Positions 1 to 10,595 of a stretch of 64,000 bases of DNA are shown here, in pieces. A program made the position numbers and the translations under genes. This DNA comes from Cellulomonas aerilata (GTDB lineage Bacteria; Actinomycetota; Actinomycetes; Actinomycetales; Cellulomonadaceae). The stretch's first letter is position 1, and the number at the start of each line of letters is the position of its first letter. The notes under the pieces are model-generated. The model saw nothing but the letters and a program-made list of their open reading frames with translations. It did not search any database and was not told where the DNA came from. The stretch lies in NCBI RefSeq assembly GCF_007991755.1, contig NZ_BJYY01000001.1, positions 496,001 through 560,000 of the forward strand, in the 5' to 3' direction.

Positions 1-114
1 ACCTGCTTCGCCCGCCGGCCGGCGTGCGGTGCGTGCCCGGTCGCACGGGACTGCCCGTCGTTCGGGATCGGGGAGGTCGACCCGCAGCGGGCGGCGGCGA
101 TGGTCAAGCCCTGA
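1..114 (+). CDS. nth: Endonuclease III, C-terminal end (partial)
   Basis: Only the last 37 residues lie in the window; the gene begins upstream. They hold the complete [4Fe-4S] ligand set of endonuclease III, with cysteines at C2-x6-C9-x2-C12-x5-C18 of the visible fragment, followed by the Pro-Ser-Phe-Gly tail seen in actinobacterial Nth. The family is a bifunctional DNA glycosylase/AP lyase that removes oxidised pyrimidines in base-excision repair. The same cluster occurs in MutY, encoded on the other strand at 37.8 kb, but here the context and the short tail without a further domain fit Nth better. The gene converges on the hydrolase that follows, with 16 bp between the stop codons. Confidence 0.85.
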   Translation, partial: TCFARRPACGACPVARDCPSFGIGEVDPQRAAAMVKP

Positions 115-130
115 CCGACGCCCTCGGCCG

Positions 131-1087
131 TCAGAGCGGCGCGACCTCCGCCAGCCAGCCGAGCAGGAGCTCGGTGACGCGCCCCGGTGCCTCCTCCGGC
201 AGGAAGTGCCCCGCGCGCGGGACGACCTCGAACCGGTATCCGCCGGGTACCAGACGCGTGCGCTCACCTTCGAGCGGGGCGCTGCCGACCGGCAGGCAGC
301 GGTCGGCGAACCCGTGCAGCTGCAGCACGGGGACGCGGATCGGGGTGTCCAGCGCCTGCAGGTAGCGCCGGCCGTCGGCGCGCGGCGTGGACCGCACGAG
401 CCAGCGCAGCTGCTCCATCTGGCTGTGCGCGGCGAACGGCACCTGCGCACCGGCCCGGTACGTCGCCAGGGTCTCCTCGTCCGGCCAGCCGGGGGCGCTC
501 CACTCCCGCAGCACCCGTTCGACGCGGTCGCCCGCGGTCAGCGCGCGCTCGGGCAGACCGGGGAGCTGGAAGAACGCCAGGTGCCGCAGGGGCCCGGGTC
601 GGACGGTCCGCGTCAGGCTCCCGTGCAGGTGCACCGGGTGCGGCGCGCTCACCGCGGCCACCGCCCGCGTGACGCCGGGCTGCAGGGACGGCATGGCCCA
701 GGCGACCGTCGCCCCCGTGCCGTGCCCGACGACGACGGCGCCGTCCGCCCCGAGCGACCGCACGAGCCCGGCGACGTCGGCGGCGAGGGTGGGCACGTCG
801 TAGCCCAGCGGCGGCTTGTCGGACGCACCCGAGCCGCGCAGGTCCATGGCCGCGACGCGGTAGCCGGCGTCGGCCAGCGCCGTCAGCTGGTGGCGCCACG
901 CCCACCAGTGCTGCGGGACCCCGTGCAGCAGGACGACCAGCGGGGCGTCCCGGTCGTCCGGGCCGGCGACGGCGACGTGGAAGCGGGCGGCGTTGGCGGG
1001 CACGAAGCGGTGCAGCCACGGTCCCTCGACCAGGACGGTGCTCGAGTCGACCGCCCGCGTCGGGCGGTCGTCGGGGGTGGCGGGCAC
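131..1087 (-). CDS. Alpha/beta hydrolase, epoxide-hydrolase-like, nucleophile replaced by glycine
   Basis: A 318-residue alpha/beta-hydrolase fold protein. The oxyanion-hole HG-x-P motif (LHGVPQ, about residues 54-59), the cap region and the acid and base of the triad (D262 and H294 in HGFADR and RAGHF) are in place. At the nucleophile elbow, however, the sequence reads G121-H-G-T-G, so glycine 123 stands where Asp (epoxide hydrolase) or Ser (esterase) is expected. The fold and its place beside nth recall the EphE-like proteins of other actinobacteria. The start is GTG, preceded by AGGAGA at 6 nt spacing. A TAGCCT -10 candidate lies on this strand at 1140-1135. Substrate unknown; it may be catalytically altered or inactive. 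Confidence 0.8.
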   Translation of the reverse strand: MPATPDDRPTRAVDSSTVLVEGPWLHRFVPANAARFHVAVAGPDDRDAPLVVLLHGVPQHWWAWRHQLTALADAGYRVAAMDLRGSGASDKPPLGYDVPTLAADVAGLVRSLGADGAVVVGHGTGATVAWAMPSLQPGVTRAVAAVSAPHPVHLHGSLTRTVRPGPLRHLAFFQLPGLPERALTAGDRVERVLREWSAPGWPDEETLATYRAGAQVPFAAHSQMEQLRWLVRSTPRADGRRYLQALDTPIRVPVLQLHGFADRCLPVGSAPLEGERTRLVPGGYRFEVVPRAGHFLPEEAPGRVTELLLGWLAEVAPL

Positions 1088-1152
1088 AGCTCTCCTCGCG
1101 CGCGGCGTCGGGTGGGCGGGTCGCCCCGACGGTGAGGCTAGCGAAGTGGCCG

Positions 1153-1177
1153 ACCCGCCCGGGACACCCGGGCGGGT
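1153..1177 (-). terminator. Hairpin after glnR
   Basis: An 11-bp perfect GC stem (1153-1163 with 1167-1177) closes a 3-nt loop just downstream of the glnR stop. There is no clear U tract, as is common in high-GC actinobacteria. It separates glnR from the hydrolase on the same strand. Confidence 0.7.
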
Positions 1178-1184
1178 GCTCGTC

Positions 1185-1943
1185 TCAGGCGTCGGCCGCG
1201 TACGGCAGGCCGCTCACCCGGTCCGCGGCCACGGCACCCGCCGGGTCCTCGGCGGGCACGGCGCGCCGGTCCTTCGGGGGGTCGAAGCGGTAGCCGACGT
1301 TGCGCACGGTGCCGATCAGCGCCTCGTGCTCCAGCCCGAGCTTGGCGCGCAGGCGCCGGACGTGGACGTCCACGGTCCGGGTGCCGCCGTAGTAGTCGTA
1401 GCCCCACACCTCCTGCAGCAGCTGGGCGCGGGTGAACACGCGACCGGGGTGCTGCACCAGGTACTTGAGGAGCTCGAACTCCTTGTAGGTCAGGTCCAGG
1501 GGCCGGCCGCGCAGGCGGGCGGTGTACCCGCCGGCGTCGATCGTCAGCTCACCGGAGGAGATCTCCTGCGGGCCGGAGTCGAGCGCCTCGTGCGCGCTGC
1601 GCTCGATCACCAGGCGGATGCGCGCCTCGACCTCGGCCGGCGAGGCGTGCTCGAGCACGATGTCGTCCGCACCCCACTCGGCCGTGAGCGCCGTCAGCCC
1701 GCCCTCGGTCAGCACCAGCAGGAGGGGGACGGTCAGGCCGGTCGCGCGCAGCAGGCGGCAGGTGGTCCGGGCGGTGACCAGGTCCCGCCGGGCGTCCAGG
1801 ACGATGACGTCGGAATCGGGCGCGTCGACGAGGGCGGACGGCTCCACGGGGAGCACCCGGACCCGATGGGACAGCAGTCCGAGAGCCGGGAGAACCTGTG
1901 CGGAGCCACCTGCCGTGGGTGTGAGCAGCAGCAGATCTGCCAC
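1185..1943 (-). CDS. glnR: Nitrogen-metabolism response regulator GlnR
   Basis: OmpR/PhoB-type orphan response regulator of 252 residues. The N-terminal receiver (1-120) carries the conserved Asp50 in VIVLDARR; in studied GlnR proteins this Asp is structural rather than phosphorylated. The C-terminal winged helix (about 130-230) contains [20 protein letters not shown] and the [14 protein letters not shown] recognition segment, both near-identical to actinobacterial GlnR. GlnR switches ammonium assimilation genes (glnA, amtB, nirBD and others) under nitrogen limitation. I chose the GTG at 1943, because it is preceded by AGGAGG at 5 nt and gives the usual family N-terminus; a longer reading to 2048 has no such support. 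No sensor kinase is adjacent, as expected for an orphan. TACCCT at 1977-1972 is a candidate -10. Confidence 0.92.
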   Translation of the reverse strand: MADLLLLTPTAGGSAQVLPALGLLSHRVRVLPVEPSALVDAPDSDVIVLDARRDLVTARTTCRLLRATGLTVPLLLVLTEGGLTALTAEWGADDIVLEHASPAEVEARIRLVIERSAHEALDSGPQEISSGELTIDAGGYTARLRGRPLDLTYKEFELLKYLVQHPGRVFTRAQLLQEVWGYDYYGGTRTVDVHVRRLRAKLGLEHEALIGTVRNVGYRFDPPKDRRAVPAEDPAGAVAADRVSGLPYAADA

Positions 1944-2098
1944 CGGACCTCCTGGCGCCGGGCGAGAGGCCAGGGTAGCGCGCGCCGCGCCGACCCCGGT
2001 GCGGGCGCGCCATCTGCGAGACTCGTCCGCGTGCTCGGCCGCCCCCACCCCCCGCTGACCTGCGCGCTCTCTCTCGTCCCGCCGGGGGCGGCGCGGCG

Positions 2099-2833
2099 AT
2101 GACCGTCTCCACCCGCGCCGTCGTGACCGCCGTCGTGGCCGCGCTCGTGGCGGTCGCCGCGTTCCTCGGCGAGCTGCCCCTGGTCGTGCTGGCGGGCGTC
2201 CTGGCGCTCCTGCTCGCCGTCGGCTGGCCGACCCTCGTCGACGCCCCCGCCCGCCGCGGCGCCGGCGTCGTCGTCGCCGTGGGTGGGCTCGGCGCGCTGG
2301 TCGCCGTCACCCTGACGACCGGCGAGCCGTTCCTGCGCGAGCTGCCCGAGGTGCTCGCGCTCGCCGTCCTGCTCGCGTTCGTGCACGAGCTCGTGCGCCG
2401 CGACGGTCGCGAGCGGCTCGTGGAGTCCGTCGCGGGTGTGGTGACCGGGGTCGTGGTGACCGCCTCGGTCGCCGGGTGGGTCGCCGCCGGGCGCACGACG
2501 GGCGGGGCGTCGCTCGTGGTCACCGGCGCGCTCGCGCTGGCGGTCGGCTCCGCGGTGTCCGCGCTGCGGCTGGCGGGCTGGCTCGCGGCGCTGCTGACGA
2601 TCGTGTCCGCGGCGGGCGCCGGGGCGGGCGCCGGGGCGCTGCTGCCGCTGGTGGACCCGCTCGCGGGCGGGCTGATCGGCCTCGCCGTCGGCATCCTCGT
2701 CGCGGCCATGCACCGCCTCTACGACCGCCTGCGGACCATGCGCACCCGCTGGCCGGCCCTGGCGGGCGCGGTGCTGCCGGTCACCGTGACGGGGATCCTC
2801 GTCTACGTCGTCGGGCGCGTGCTGGTCGGCTGA
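2099..2833 (+). CDS. Multi-pass integral membrane protein of unknown function
   Basis: A 244-residue, very hydrophobic protein rich in Ala, Val, Leu and Gly, with about seven or eight predicted membrane segments and short charged loops ([12 protein letters not shown] near 100; [14 protein letters not shown] near 205). I recognise no enzymatic motif or transporter signature. It is transcribed divergently from glnR, with 155 bp between the two starts, so a shared regulatory region is possible but unproven. It is followed closely by a 37-residue membrane peptide gene. Codon use matches the neighbours. Function not assignable from sequence alone. Confidence 0.7.
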   Translation: MTVSTRAVVTAVVAALVAVAAFLGELPLVVLAGVLALLLAVGWPTLVDAPARRGAGVVVAVGGLGALVAVTLTTGEPFLRELPEVLALAVLLAFVHELVRRDGRERLVESVAGVVTGVVVTASVAGWVAAGRTTGGASLVVTGALALAVGSAVSALRLAGWLAALLTIVSAAGAGAGAGALLPLVDPLAGGLIGLAVGILVAAMHRLYDRLRTMRTRWPALAGAVLPVTVTGILVYVVGRVLVG

Positions 2834-2901
2834 CCTCGCCGAGCGCGACCCGGGCGCGACCCGGCCGCGACCCCGGGCGGCGGGCCCGCCCGGCCGGTCG
2901 G

Positions 2902-2907
2902 TAGGAT
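2902..2907 (+). promoter_or_regulatory. -10 box of a leaderless promoter
   Basis: TAGGAT ends 7 nt before the ATG at 2915, the spacing at which transcription would start on or next to the start codon. There is no ribosome-binding site between them, so the small downstream gene is probably translated from a leaderless mRNA. Confidence 0.55.
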
Positions 2908-2914
2908 CGCCGCC

Positions 2915-3028
2915 ATGACCACGCACGCGCTCGAGATCCTCTTCATCGCCCTCCTGGTCCTCGCGACCGCCGCGATCGGCTGGATCAGCGCCGTGGTCCT
3001 GCTGCGCCTGTTCAAGGGTCAGCGCTGA
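2915..3028 (+). CDS. 37-residue single-pass membrane peptide
   Basis: A short open frame starting at ATG and ending TGA, encoding MTTHALEIL followed by one hydrophobic helix (about residues 6-30) and a basic tail RLFKGQR. The pattern of a short polar N-terminus, one helix and a K/R-G-Q-R ending resembles small conserved actinobacterial membrane proteins. It sits just upstream of the nitrobindin-like gene, and the TAGGAT box 7 nt before it suggests leaderless expression. It is too short for homology to be decided here, and the function is unknown. Confidence 0.6.
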   Translation: MTTHALEILFIALLVLATAAIGWISAVVLLRLFKGQR

Positions 3029-3103
3029 TCGCCACCGCCCGACCGGCCGCCCAGCGGGGTCCGCGCCGACCGGCGCCGCTCCCCGCCGACGAGGGGTTGT
3101 CCC

Positions 3104-3715
3104 ATGTTCGACCTGCCTGACGGGCTCGCGCCCGAGGCGTACCCGCTGGCGTGGCTCGTCGGCCGCTGGCGCGGCGAGGGCGTCGTCGGCTACCCCGGCA
3201 TCGAGGAGACCGCCTTCACCCAGGACGTCGTCTTCGACCACGACGGCGGCCCGTACCTGACCTACCGGTCCACGATCCGTCTCATCGTCGCGCCCGACGA
3301 CGCCGCCTCGCTCACCCCGGGGGCCGACGGCCAGGACGAGCCGCTGCGCACCGCCGGCGGCGAGGTCCCCGGCGCCGCCGCCGAGAGCGACGCGCCCGTG
3401 TGGTCGACCGAGGCCGGCTTCTGGCGGGTCCCGCCCGAGCGGCCCGACGGTCTCGCGGAGAACCAGTTCCCGGTCGAGGTGCTCATGGCGGACCCGTCCG
3501 GCCACGTCGCGGTGTACCTGGGCGCGGTCGGCAACGGCCGCATCGACCTGGCCAGCGACGTCATCGCGCGCACGTCCACGGCCGCCGAGGTCGCGGCCGC
3601 CAAGCGCCTGTACGGCCTGGTGAACGGCGAGCTCATGTGGGCCTGGGACCTCGCGGCCTTCGGCGAGCCCATGCAGACCTACGCCTCCGCGCGACTCACC
3701 CGGCAGGACCCATGA
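3104..3715 (+). CDS. Nitrobindin-like (FABP/THAP4-type) beta-barrel protein lacking the heme histidine
   Basis: A 203-residue member of the DUF1794/nitrobindin family. The signature G20-x-W22-x-G24-x-G26 near the N-terminus is intact, as is the C-terminal half (VAVYLGAVGNGRIDL, LMWAWDLAAFGEP). In heme-binding nitrobindins a C-terminal histidine (in a QPH-type motif) ligates ferric heme and supports peroxynitrite isomerisation. Here the corresponding stretch reads MQTYASARL, so Tyr193 appears to replace it. A longer acidic/Ala-rich loop (about residues 70-100) is also inserted. The stop overlaps the ygfZ start (ATGA), implying translational coupling. Ligand and activity are uncertain; it is probably a heme-free or tyrosine-ligated variant. 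Confidence 0.82.
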   Translation: MFDLPDGLAPEAYPLAWLVGRWRGEGVVGYPGIEETAFTQDVVFDHDGGPYLTYRSTIRLIVAPDDAASLTPGADGQDEPLRTAGGEVPGAAAESDAPVWSTEAGFWRVPPERPDGLAENQFPVEVLMADPSGHVAVYLGAVGNGRIDLASDVIARTSTAAEVAAAKRLYGLVNGELMWAWDLAAFGEPMQTYASARLTRQDP

Positions 3716-4824
3716 CCAGCCCGCTGCTCGCCCGCAGGGGCGCGGTCGCGGCCGCCGGCCCCGACGCCGGGGTGGCCTGGCACTACGGCGACCCGACCGC
3801 CGAGCAGCGCGCGCTGCACACCGGCGGTGCGGTCGTGGACCTGTCGCACCACGGCGTCGTCCGCGTCGCCGGGCCGGACCGGCTCAGCTGGCTGCACTCC
3901 ATCACGTCCCAGAACCTGCTCGACCTCGCCCCCCGGACGTCCACCGAGCTCCTGGTGCTCAGCCCGCAGGGGCACATCGAGCACGCGGCCGGCGTCGTGG
4001 ACGACGGCGAGGCCACCTGGCTGCTCACCGAGGGCGACCACGCGCCGACCCTGGCGGCGTGGCTGGACCGGATGAAGTTCATGCTGCGGGTCGAGATCGC
4101 CGACGTCACCGCGGAGTGGGCGACCCTGGGCGAGCCCGTCGACGCCGAGGCCGGCCCAGGCGAGGCGGTCACCTGGCGCGACCCGTGGCCGCGCACGCAG
4201 CCGGGTGGGACCCGCTACGGGCCCGACGACGCCGCCCACCCCGGCGCCGACCGCCCGTGGCGGCACGTCCTGGTGCCACGTGCGGACCTGGCCGCCGCGG
4301 TCGCCGAGCGCGAGGCCGCCGGCTGGCGGCTGGCCGGGACCTGGGCGAGTGAGGCGGCCCGCGTCGAGGCGTGGCGCCCCCGCCTGGCCACCGAGGTCGA
4401 CCACCGGGCGATCCCGCACGAGCTCGACTGGATCCGCACCGCCGTGCACCTGGACAAGGGCTGCTACCGGGGGCAGGAGACGGTCGCGCGCGTGCACAAC
4501 CTCGGCCGGCCCCCGCGGCGCCTGGTCATGCTGCACCTGGACGGGTCCGGCCACCTGCTGCCCGAGCGTGGGGCGGAGGTGCGCTCCGGGGACCGGCCGG
4601 TCGGCGTCGTGACGTCCGTGGCCCGGCACCACGAGCTGGGGCCGGTGGCGCTCGCCGTGGTCAAGCGGAGCACCGCGACGGACGCCGACCTGCAGGTCGA
4701 CTGCGAGGGCGGCGAGGTGGCCGCCGGCCAGGAGGTCGTCGTCCCGGGCGAGGGCGTGTCGGTGGACCGCCCGGCGCAGCGCGGTCCGGTCGCGCGCGGC
4801 CTGGGGCATCGCCCGAGCCTGTGA
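3712..4824 (+). CDS. ygfZ: Folate-dependent Fe/S-cluster repair protein YgfZ (GcvT-like)
   Basis: A 370-residue protein of the YgfZ/GcvT family. The N-terminal GcvT-like folate-binding fold contains LSHHGVVRVAGPDRLSWLH. The family hallmark K-G-C-Y-x-G-Q-E appears as DKGCYRGQETVARVHNLG at about residues 247-264, including the conserved cysteine. YgfZ proteins help assemble or repair certain Fe-S clusters, using tetrahydrofolate. The ATG at 3712 overlaps the previous stop by 4 nt, and the stop overlaps the following GTG start in the same way, so three genes are translated in a chain. The pairing with a nitrobindin-like gene is a recurrent actinobacterial arrangement, to my knowledge. Confidence 0.88.
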   Translation: MTSPLLARRGAVAAAGPDAGVAWHYGDPTAEQRALHTGGAVVDLSHHGVVRVAGPDRLSWLHSITSQNLLDLAPRTSTELLVLSPQGHIEHAAGVVDDGEATWLLTEGDHAPTLAAWLDRMKFMLRVEIADVTAEWATLGEPVDAEAGPGEAVTWRDPWPRTQPGGTRYGPDDAAHPGADRPWRHVLVPRADLAAAVAEREAAGWRLAGTWASEAARVEAWRPRLATEVDHRAIPHELDWIRTAVHLDKGCYRGQETVARVHNLGRPPRRLVMLHLDGSGHLLPERGAEVRSGDRPVGVVTSVARHHELGPVALAVVKRSTATDADLQVDCEGGEVAAGQEVVVPGEGVSVDRPAQRGPVARGLGHRPSL

Positions 4825-5936
4825 GCGGCGCACGCGTCCTGCGGGTGGATCGCCCCAGCCGGGGCGGCCAGGTGCAGGCGCGCGTCCGGCAGGGGGTCAA
4901 CCGCGTCCGTGCGTCGGGCGTGGCGATCCTCCAGGCCGGCGTGGCCGCGGGGCTGTCGTTCGCGATCGCGCACTACGGCCTCGGCCACCAGTACCCGTTC
5001 TTCGCGCCCATCTCCTCGTTCATCGCGCTCGGGTTCAGCCAGATCCGCCAGCTGCGACGGGTCGCCGAGCTGGCCATCGGCGTCGCCCTCGGCGTGGCGC
5101 TCGGGGACGTCCTCGTCCACGTCATCGGCAGCGGCTGGTGGCAGATCGCCCTCGTGCTGATGATCGCCGTGGCCATCGGCCGTTTCGTGGACCGCGGCGG
5201 CATGCTCGCCACCCAGGCCGGCGTGCAGTCGATCGTGGTCGTCGGGCTCCCGGCGGCCGTGGCCAGCGGGGGTCCGCTGGGCCGGTGGACCGACGCGCTG
5301 GTGGGCGGCACCGTCGCGGTGGCGGTGGCCGCGCTGACCCCCGGCGACCCCCGCCGGCTGCCGCGGCGGGCCGCGCGGGCGGCCCTGCTCGAGCTCGCGG
5401 CGACCTCCCGGCTCCTGGTCACGGGGTTGCGCCGGGCGGACGCGGATGTCTGCGAGGACGCCCTGGTCCGGGGGCGCTCGAGCCAGCCGGCGTTCGACGA
5501 GTGGCGCGACGTCGCGCTCGCCGCGCGTGACATGGCGCGGGTCTCCCCGCGATGGCCGCGCTACCGCGACGAGCTGACCGCCCTTCAGGGCGCCGCCGCG
5601 CAGGGCGATCGCGCCCTGCGCAACACCCGCGTCATCGCTCGTCGCTCGGCGCCCCTGTGCACCGGTCACCACGACCTCGAGGGCATCGCGTCGGTGCTCG
5701 CCGAGGTCGCGACGGCGACGGAGCGGCTCGCGGAGGCGTTCGGCGCGGGCACGTCGCTCGAGCGGCCGCGGTCCGTGCTGGCGGAGCTCGCCGGCCGGAT
5801 GGACCCGTTCCGGCTGGCGCCCGGGGACTGGCAGGTGCAGAGCGTCGTGCTGCTCATGCGGTCCCTCGCCGTGGACCTGCTCGAGGTCGCCGGAGCGGAC
5901 GCCGCCGCGGCCCGCGCCCCGCTGCCCGAGATCTGA
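4821..5936 (+). CDS. FUSC/aromatic-acid-exporter family membrane protein
   Basis: A 371-residue protein with an N-terminal membrane half (about residues 28-175: roughly four to six helices, including PFFAPISSFIALGF and ALVLMIAVAIGRFVDRGG) and a soluble alpha-helical C-terminal half. This matches the FUSC/DUF939 group related to fusaric-acid and aromatic-acid efflux proteins. I chose the GTG at 4821, which overlaps the ygfZ stop as GTGA; longer frames upstream lie inside ygfZ and are rejected. The transported compound, if any, is unknown. The coupling to ygfZ suggests co-expression rather than a known functional link. Confidence 0.75.
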   Translation: MSGARVLRVDRPSRGGQVQARVRQGVNRVRASGVAILQAGVAAGLSFAIAHYGLGHQYPFFAPISSFIALGFSQIRQLRRVAELAIGVALGVALGDVLVHVIGSGWWQIALVLMIAVAIGRFVDRGGMLATQAGVQSIVVVGLPAAVASGGPLGRWTDALVGGTVAVAVAALTPGDPRRLPRRAARAALLELAATSRLLVTGLRRADADVCEDALVRGRSSQPAFDEWRDVALAARDMARVSPRWPRYRDELTALQGAAAQGDRALRNTRVIARRSAPLCTGHHDLEGIASVLAEVATATERLAEAFGAGTSLERPRSVLAELAGRMDPFRLAPGDWQVQSVVLLMRSLAVDLLEVAGADAAAARAPLPEI

Positions 5937-5998
5937 TCCGCGGTGTCCGGGACGACGTGGCGCGCGGACGCCCGCGCTCGCCCCCGGAGGTCGTCTCG

Positions 5999-6004
5999 TA
6001 GGCT
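5999..6004 (+). promoter_or_regulatory. -10 box of a leaderless promoter
   Basis: TAGGCT lies 6 nt before the GTG of the DUF2516 gene at 6011 with no ribosome-binding site between them, so the transcript probably begins at the start codon. Confidence 0.6.
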
Positions 6005-6010
6005 CGACCC

Positions 6011-6346
6011 GTGATCGCCACGCTGCAGACCTGGATCTACATCCTGCTGTACCTCGTCGTCTTCCTGCTCTCCGCGTGGGCGCTGCTCGACGCCGCCACC
6101 CGTCCCGCCAGCGCGTTCGTCGACGCCGGCAAGCGGACGAAGAAGCTGTGGCTGCTGGTCACCGGTGCCGCGACGGCGATCTCCTTCGTCGCCCTGCCGC
6201 CCCTGGGCGCCGGCGGGTTCCTGGTGATCTTCGCCGCCGTGGCGGCGGGCGTGTACCTGGCCGACGTCCGGCCGGCGGTCAAGCCGTACTCCGGCGGACG
6301 CGGTGGGCGGGGACGCGGCACGCCGCCGTCGCGGGGCGGCTGGTGA
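6011..6346 (+). CDS. DUF2516 family membrane protein
   Basis: A 111-residue protein with an N-terminal membrane helix (about 5-28), a WALLDAATRPASAFVDAGKRTKKLWLL segment read across residues 24-50, two further helices, and the family ending VYLADVRPAVKPY before a Gly/Arg-rich tail. The YLADVRPAV ending and the hydrophobic pattern match the actinobacterial DUF2516 family, whose function is not known. The start is GTG and probably leaderless. Its stop overlaps the GTG of the asparaginase gene (GTGA), so the two are likely translated together, followed by dtd. Confidence 0.82.
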   Translation: MIATLQTWIYILLYLVVFLLSAWALLDAATRPASAFVDAGKRTKKLWLLVTGAATAISFVALPPLGAGGFLVIFAAVAAGVYLADVRPAVKPYSGGRGGRGRGTPPSRGGW

Positions 6347-7341
6347 CCCGGGCGACCGACGTCTCGACCGACGCGGTCCCGCTCGCCCGGGTCGTCCGGG
6401 GCGACCTGGTCGAGTCGGTGCACAGCGGGCACCTCGTCCTGCTCGCCGGCGGCGGCGGCGACGTCACGCTCGCCCTCGGCGACCCGGACGCGACGATCTG
6501 GGCCCGGTCGTCCCTCAAGCCCCTGCAGGCGGTCGCGATGGTCGACGCCGGCCTGCCCCTGGCCGGCGGCAGCCTCGCGCTCGCGTGCGCGAGCCACTCC
6601 GGTGAGCCGGCGCACCTCGCCGGGGTCGCTGCCGTCCTGCAGGGGGTCGGCCTCGCACCGGGCGACCTGCGGAACACCCCCGCGCTGCCCCTCGACGCCG
6701 GCGCGGCGCTCGCCTGGCAGCGCGACGGCCGGGGTGCGGAGTCGCTGAGCCAGAACTGCTCGGGAAAGCACGCCGCGATGCTCGCGACCTGCGTGGCGGC
6801 GGGCTGGTCGACGGCGGACTACCTCGAGGTCGACCACCCCCTGCAGAGGACGGTCCGGGGCACGGTCGAGTCGCTGACCGGCGTCCCGGTCGAGCACGTG
6901 ACGGTGGACGGCTGCGGCGCGCCGCTGTTCTCCACGACGGTCCGCGGGCTCGCGCGGGCGTTCGCCACCATCGCGGCCGCCCCGACCGCCGAGCCCGGGG
7001 GTGCCGCGGCCCGGGTGGCGGCCGCGATGGCCGCTCACCCGGAGCTGGTCGGCGGCACCGGGCGCGACGTGACCCGCGTGATGCGCGCGGTCCCCGGGCT
7101 GGTCGCCAAGGACGGCGCGGACGGCGTCTACGCCGGCGGCCTGCCCGACGGCCGTGCGTTCGCGTTCAAGGTGCTGGACGGCGGTGACCGGCCCCGCCCC
7201 GCGCTGCTGGCCGCGGCGCTCGCGGCGGCGGGGGTCGACGGCGCCGCCGCCGAGGAGCTCGCGGCGCTGGGGCGGACGCCGGTGCTCGGCCACGGGCGTC
7301 CGGTCGGTGCCGTGGTGCCGACCTTCGGCCCCGCGGCATGA
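6343..7341 (+). CDS. Type II (Rhizobium-type) L-asparaginase family protein
   Basis: A 332-residue member of the asparaginase II family (PF06089 type), which is unrelated in fold to E. coli AnsA/AnsB. The diagnostic segments are present: [10 protein letters not shown] near residue 49, [12 protein letters not shown] near 85, and [15 protein letters not shown] near 137, in which Ser, Lys and Cys are the conserved active-site group in characterised members. It would hydrolyse asparagine to aspartate and ammonia in the cytosol; I see no signal peptide. The GTG start overlaps the DUF2516 stop, and the stop overlaps the dtd ATG. Substrate preference is inferred from the family. Confidence 0.85.
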   Translation: MTRATDVSTDAVPLARVVRGDLVESVHSGHLVLLAGGGGDVTLALGDPDATIWARSSLKPLQAVAMVDAGLPLAGGSLALACASHSGEPAHLAGVAAVLQGVGLAPGDLRNTPALPLDAGAALAWQRDGRGAESLSQNCSGKHAAMLATCVAAGWSTADYLEVDHPLQRTVRGTVESLTGVPVEHVTVDGCGAPLFSTTVRGLARAFATIAAAPTAEPGGAAARVAAAMAAHPELVGGTGRDVTRVMRAVPGLVAKDGADGVYAGGLPDGRAFAFKVLDGGDRPRPALLAAALAAAGVDGAAAEELAALGRTPVLGHGRPVGAVVPTFGPAA

Positions 7342-7763
7342 GGGCCGTCGTCCAGCGGGCGACCCGCGCGTCGGTGACGGTCGCCGGTGAGGTGGTCGGC
7401 GCGCTGCCCCGTCCGGGGCTGCTGGTCCTGGTCGGCGTCACCCACGACGACGGCCCGGACCAGGTCGAGCTCATCGCGCGCAAGGTCGCGGACCTGCGCA
7501 TCCTGCGCGACGAGCGCTCGGCACTCGACGCCGGGGCCCCCGTCCTGGTGGTGAGCCAGTTCACCCTCTACGGCGACACCCGCAAGGGCCGGCGACCCAC
7601 CTGGAACGCCGCCGCGCCGGGGCCGGTGGCCGAGCCGCTGGTCGCGGCCGTCGTCGCGGCCCTGCGCGACCGCGGGCTGGAGGTCGTCACGGGCGTCTTC
7701 GGCGCGGACATGGCCGTCGAGCTCGTCAACGACGGGCCGGTCACCCTCCTCCTCGAGGCCTGA
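7338..7763 (+). CDS. dtd: D-aminoacyl-tRNA deacylase
   Basis: A 141-residue protein of the usual DTD length. Both active-site motifs are intact: [16 protein letters not shown] (residues about 73-88), which includes the S-Q-x-T-L/Y core, and the C-terminal N-x-G-P-V-T motif ([11 protein letters not shown]). DTD hydrolyses D-amino acids mis-attached to tRNA and also clears Gly-tRNA(Ala), protecting translational fidelity. The ATG overlaps the preceding stop (ATGA), making it the last member of the DUF2516-asparaginase-dtd chain. The ends and motifs are clear. Confidence 0.95.
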   Translation: MRAVVQRATRASVTVAGEVVGALPRPGLLVLVGVTHDDGPDQVELIARKVADLRILRDERSALDAGAPVLVVSQFTLYGDTRKGRRPTWNAAAPGPVAEPLVAAVVAALRDRGLEVVTGVFGADMAVELVNDGPVTLLLEA

Positions 7764-7829
7764 GCCTGCCGCTCACCGCAGCGCGGACGCCCGGGCGCCG
7801 CGGCCGCGGCCGACCGGGTCCGCCCGTCA

Positions 7830-7843
7830 CGCCTGCGGCGAAC
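7830..7843 (+). promoter_or_regulatory. Possible ClgR operator upstream of clpC
   Basis: CGCCTGCGGCGAAC contains a CGCC-TGC-GGCG dyad followed by AAC. It fits the actinobacterial ClgR consensus as I recall it (CGCYNANRGCGWWS) with one mismatch. It lies about 30 bp before the TAGCCT -10 candidate at 7872-7877, a sensible position for an activator of clpC. Confidence 0.4.
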
Positions 7844-7871
7844 ACGGGCAGTGCGGGCGATACCCCGCGGT

Positions 7872-7877
7872 TAGCCT
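7872..7877 (+). promoter_or_regulatory. -10 candidate of clpC
   Basis: TAGCCT fits the TAnnnT pattern and would start transcription about 55 nt before the clpC ATG. No convincing -35 sequence is seen 17 bp upstream, which would agree with activator dependence. Confidence 0.4.
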
Positions 7878-7937
7878 GATTGCCAAGACCCGGCCGGGCC
7901 GCCAATCCCGGCCGCACGTCGCTCGTGAGGAGTGCGC

Positions 7938-10514
<2,577 letters not shown>

Positions 10515-10531
10515 CCTCCCTCGCTCGACCG

Positions 10532-10568
10532 CAGAGCCCGGATCCGCATCCCGCGGGTCCGGGCTCTG
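10532..10568. terminator. Hairpin between convergent clpC and trmL
   Basis: An 11-bp perfect stem (CAGAGCCCGGA with TCCGGGCTCTG), extended by imperfect pairs, lies 17 bp after the clpC stop and 27 bp from the trmL stop. It can serve both directions. Confidence 0.75.
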
Positions 10569-10595
10569 CCGTGCCCGGCCTCGTGCCGAGCGCGC

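Noticed and set aside
1944-2048. Longer GlnR start at 2048
   Set aside because: The extra residues are basic and unlike GlnR. The GTG at 1943 has an AGGAGG site at the right distance and gives the conserved N-terminus.
3151-3711. N-terminal extension of ygfZ running through the nitrobindin-like gene
   Set aside because: The extension is an Arg-rich out-of-frame reading of the upstream gene. The ATG at 3712 has the expected family start and a stop/start overlap.
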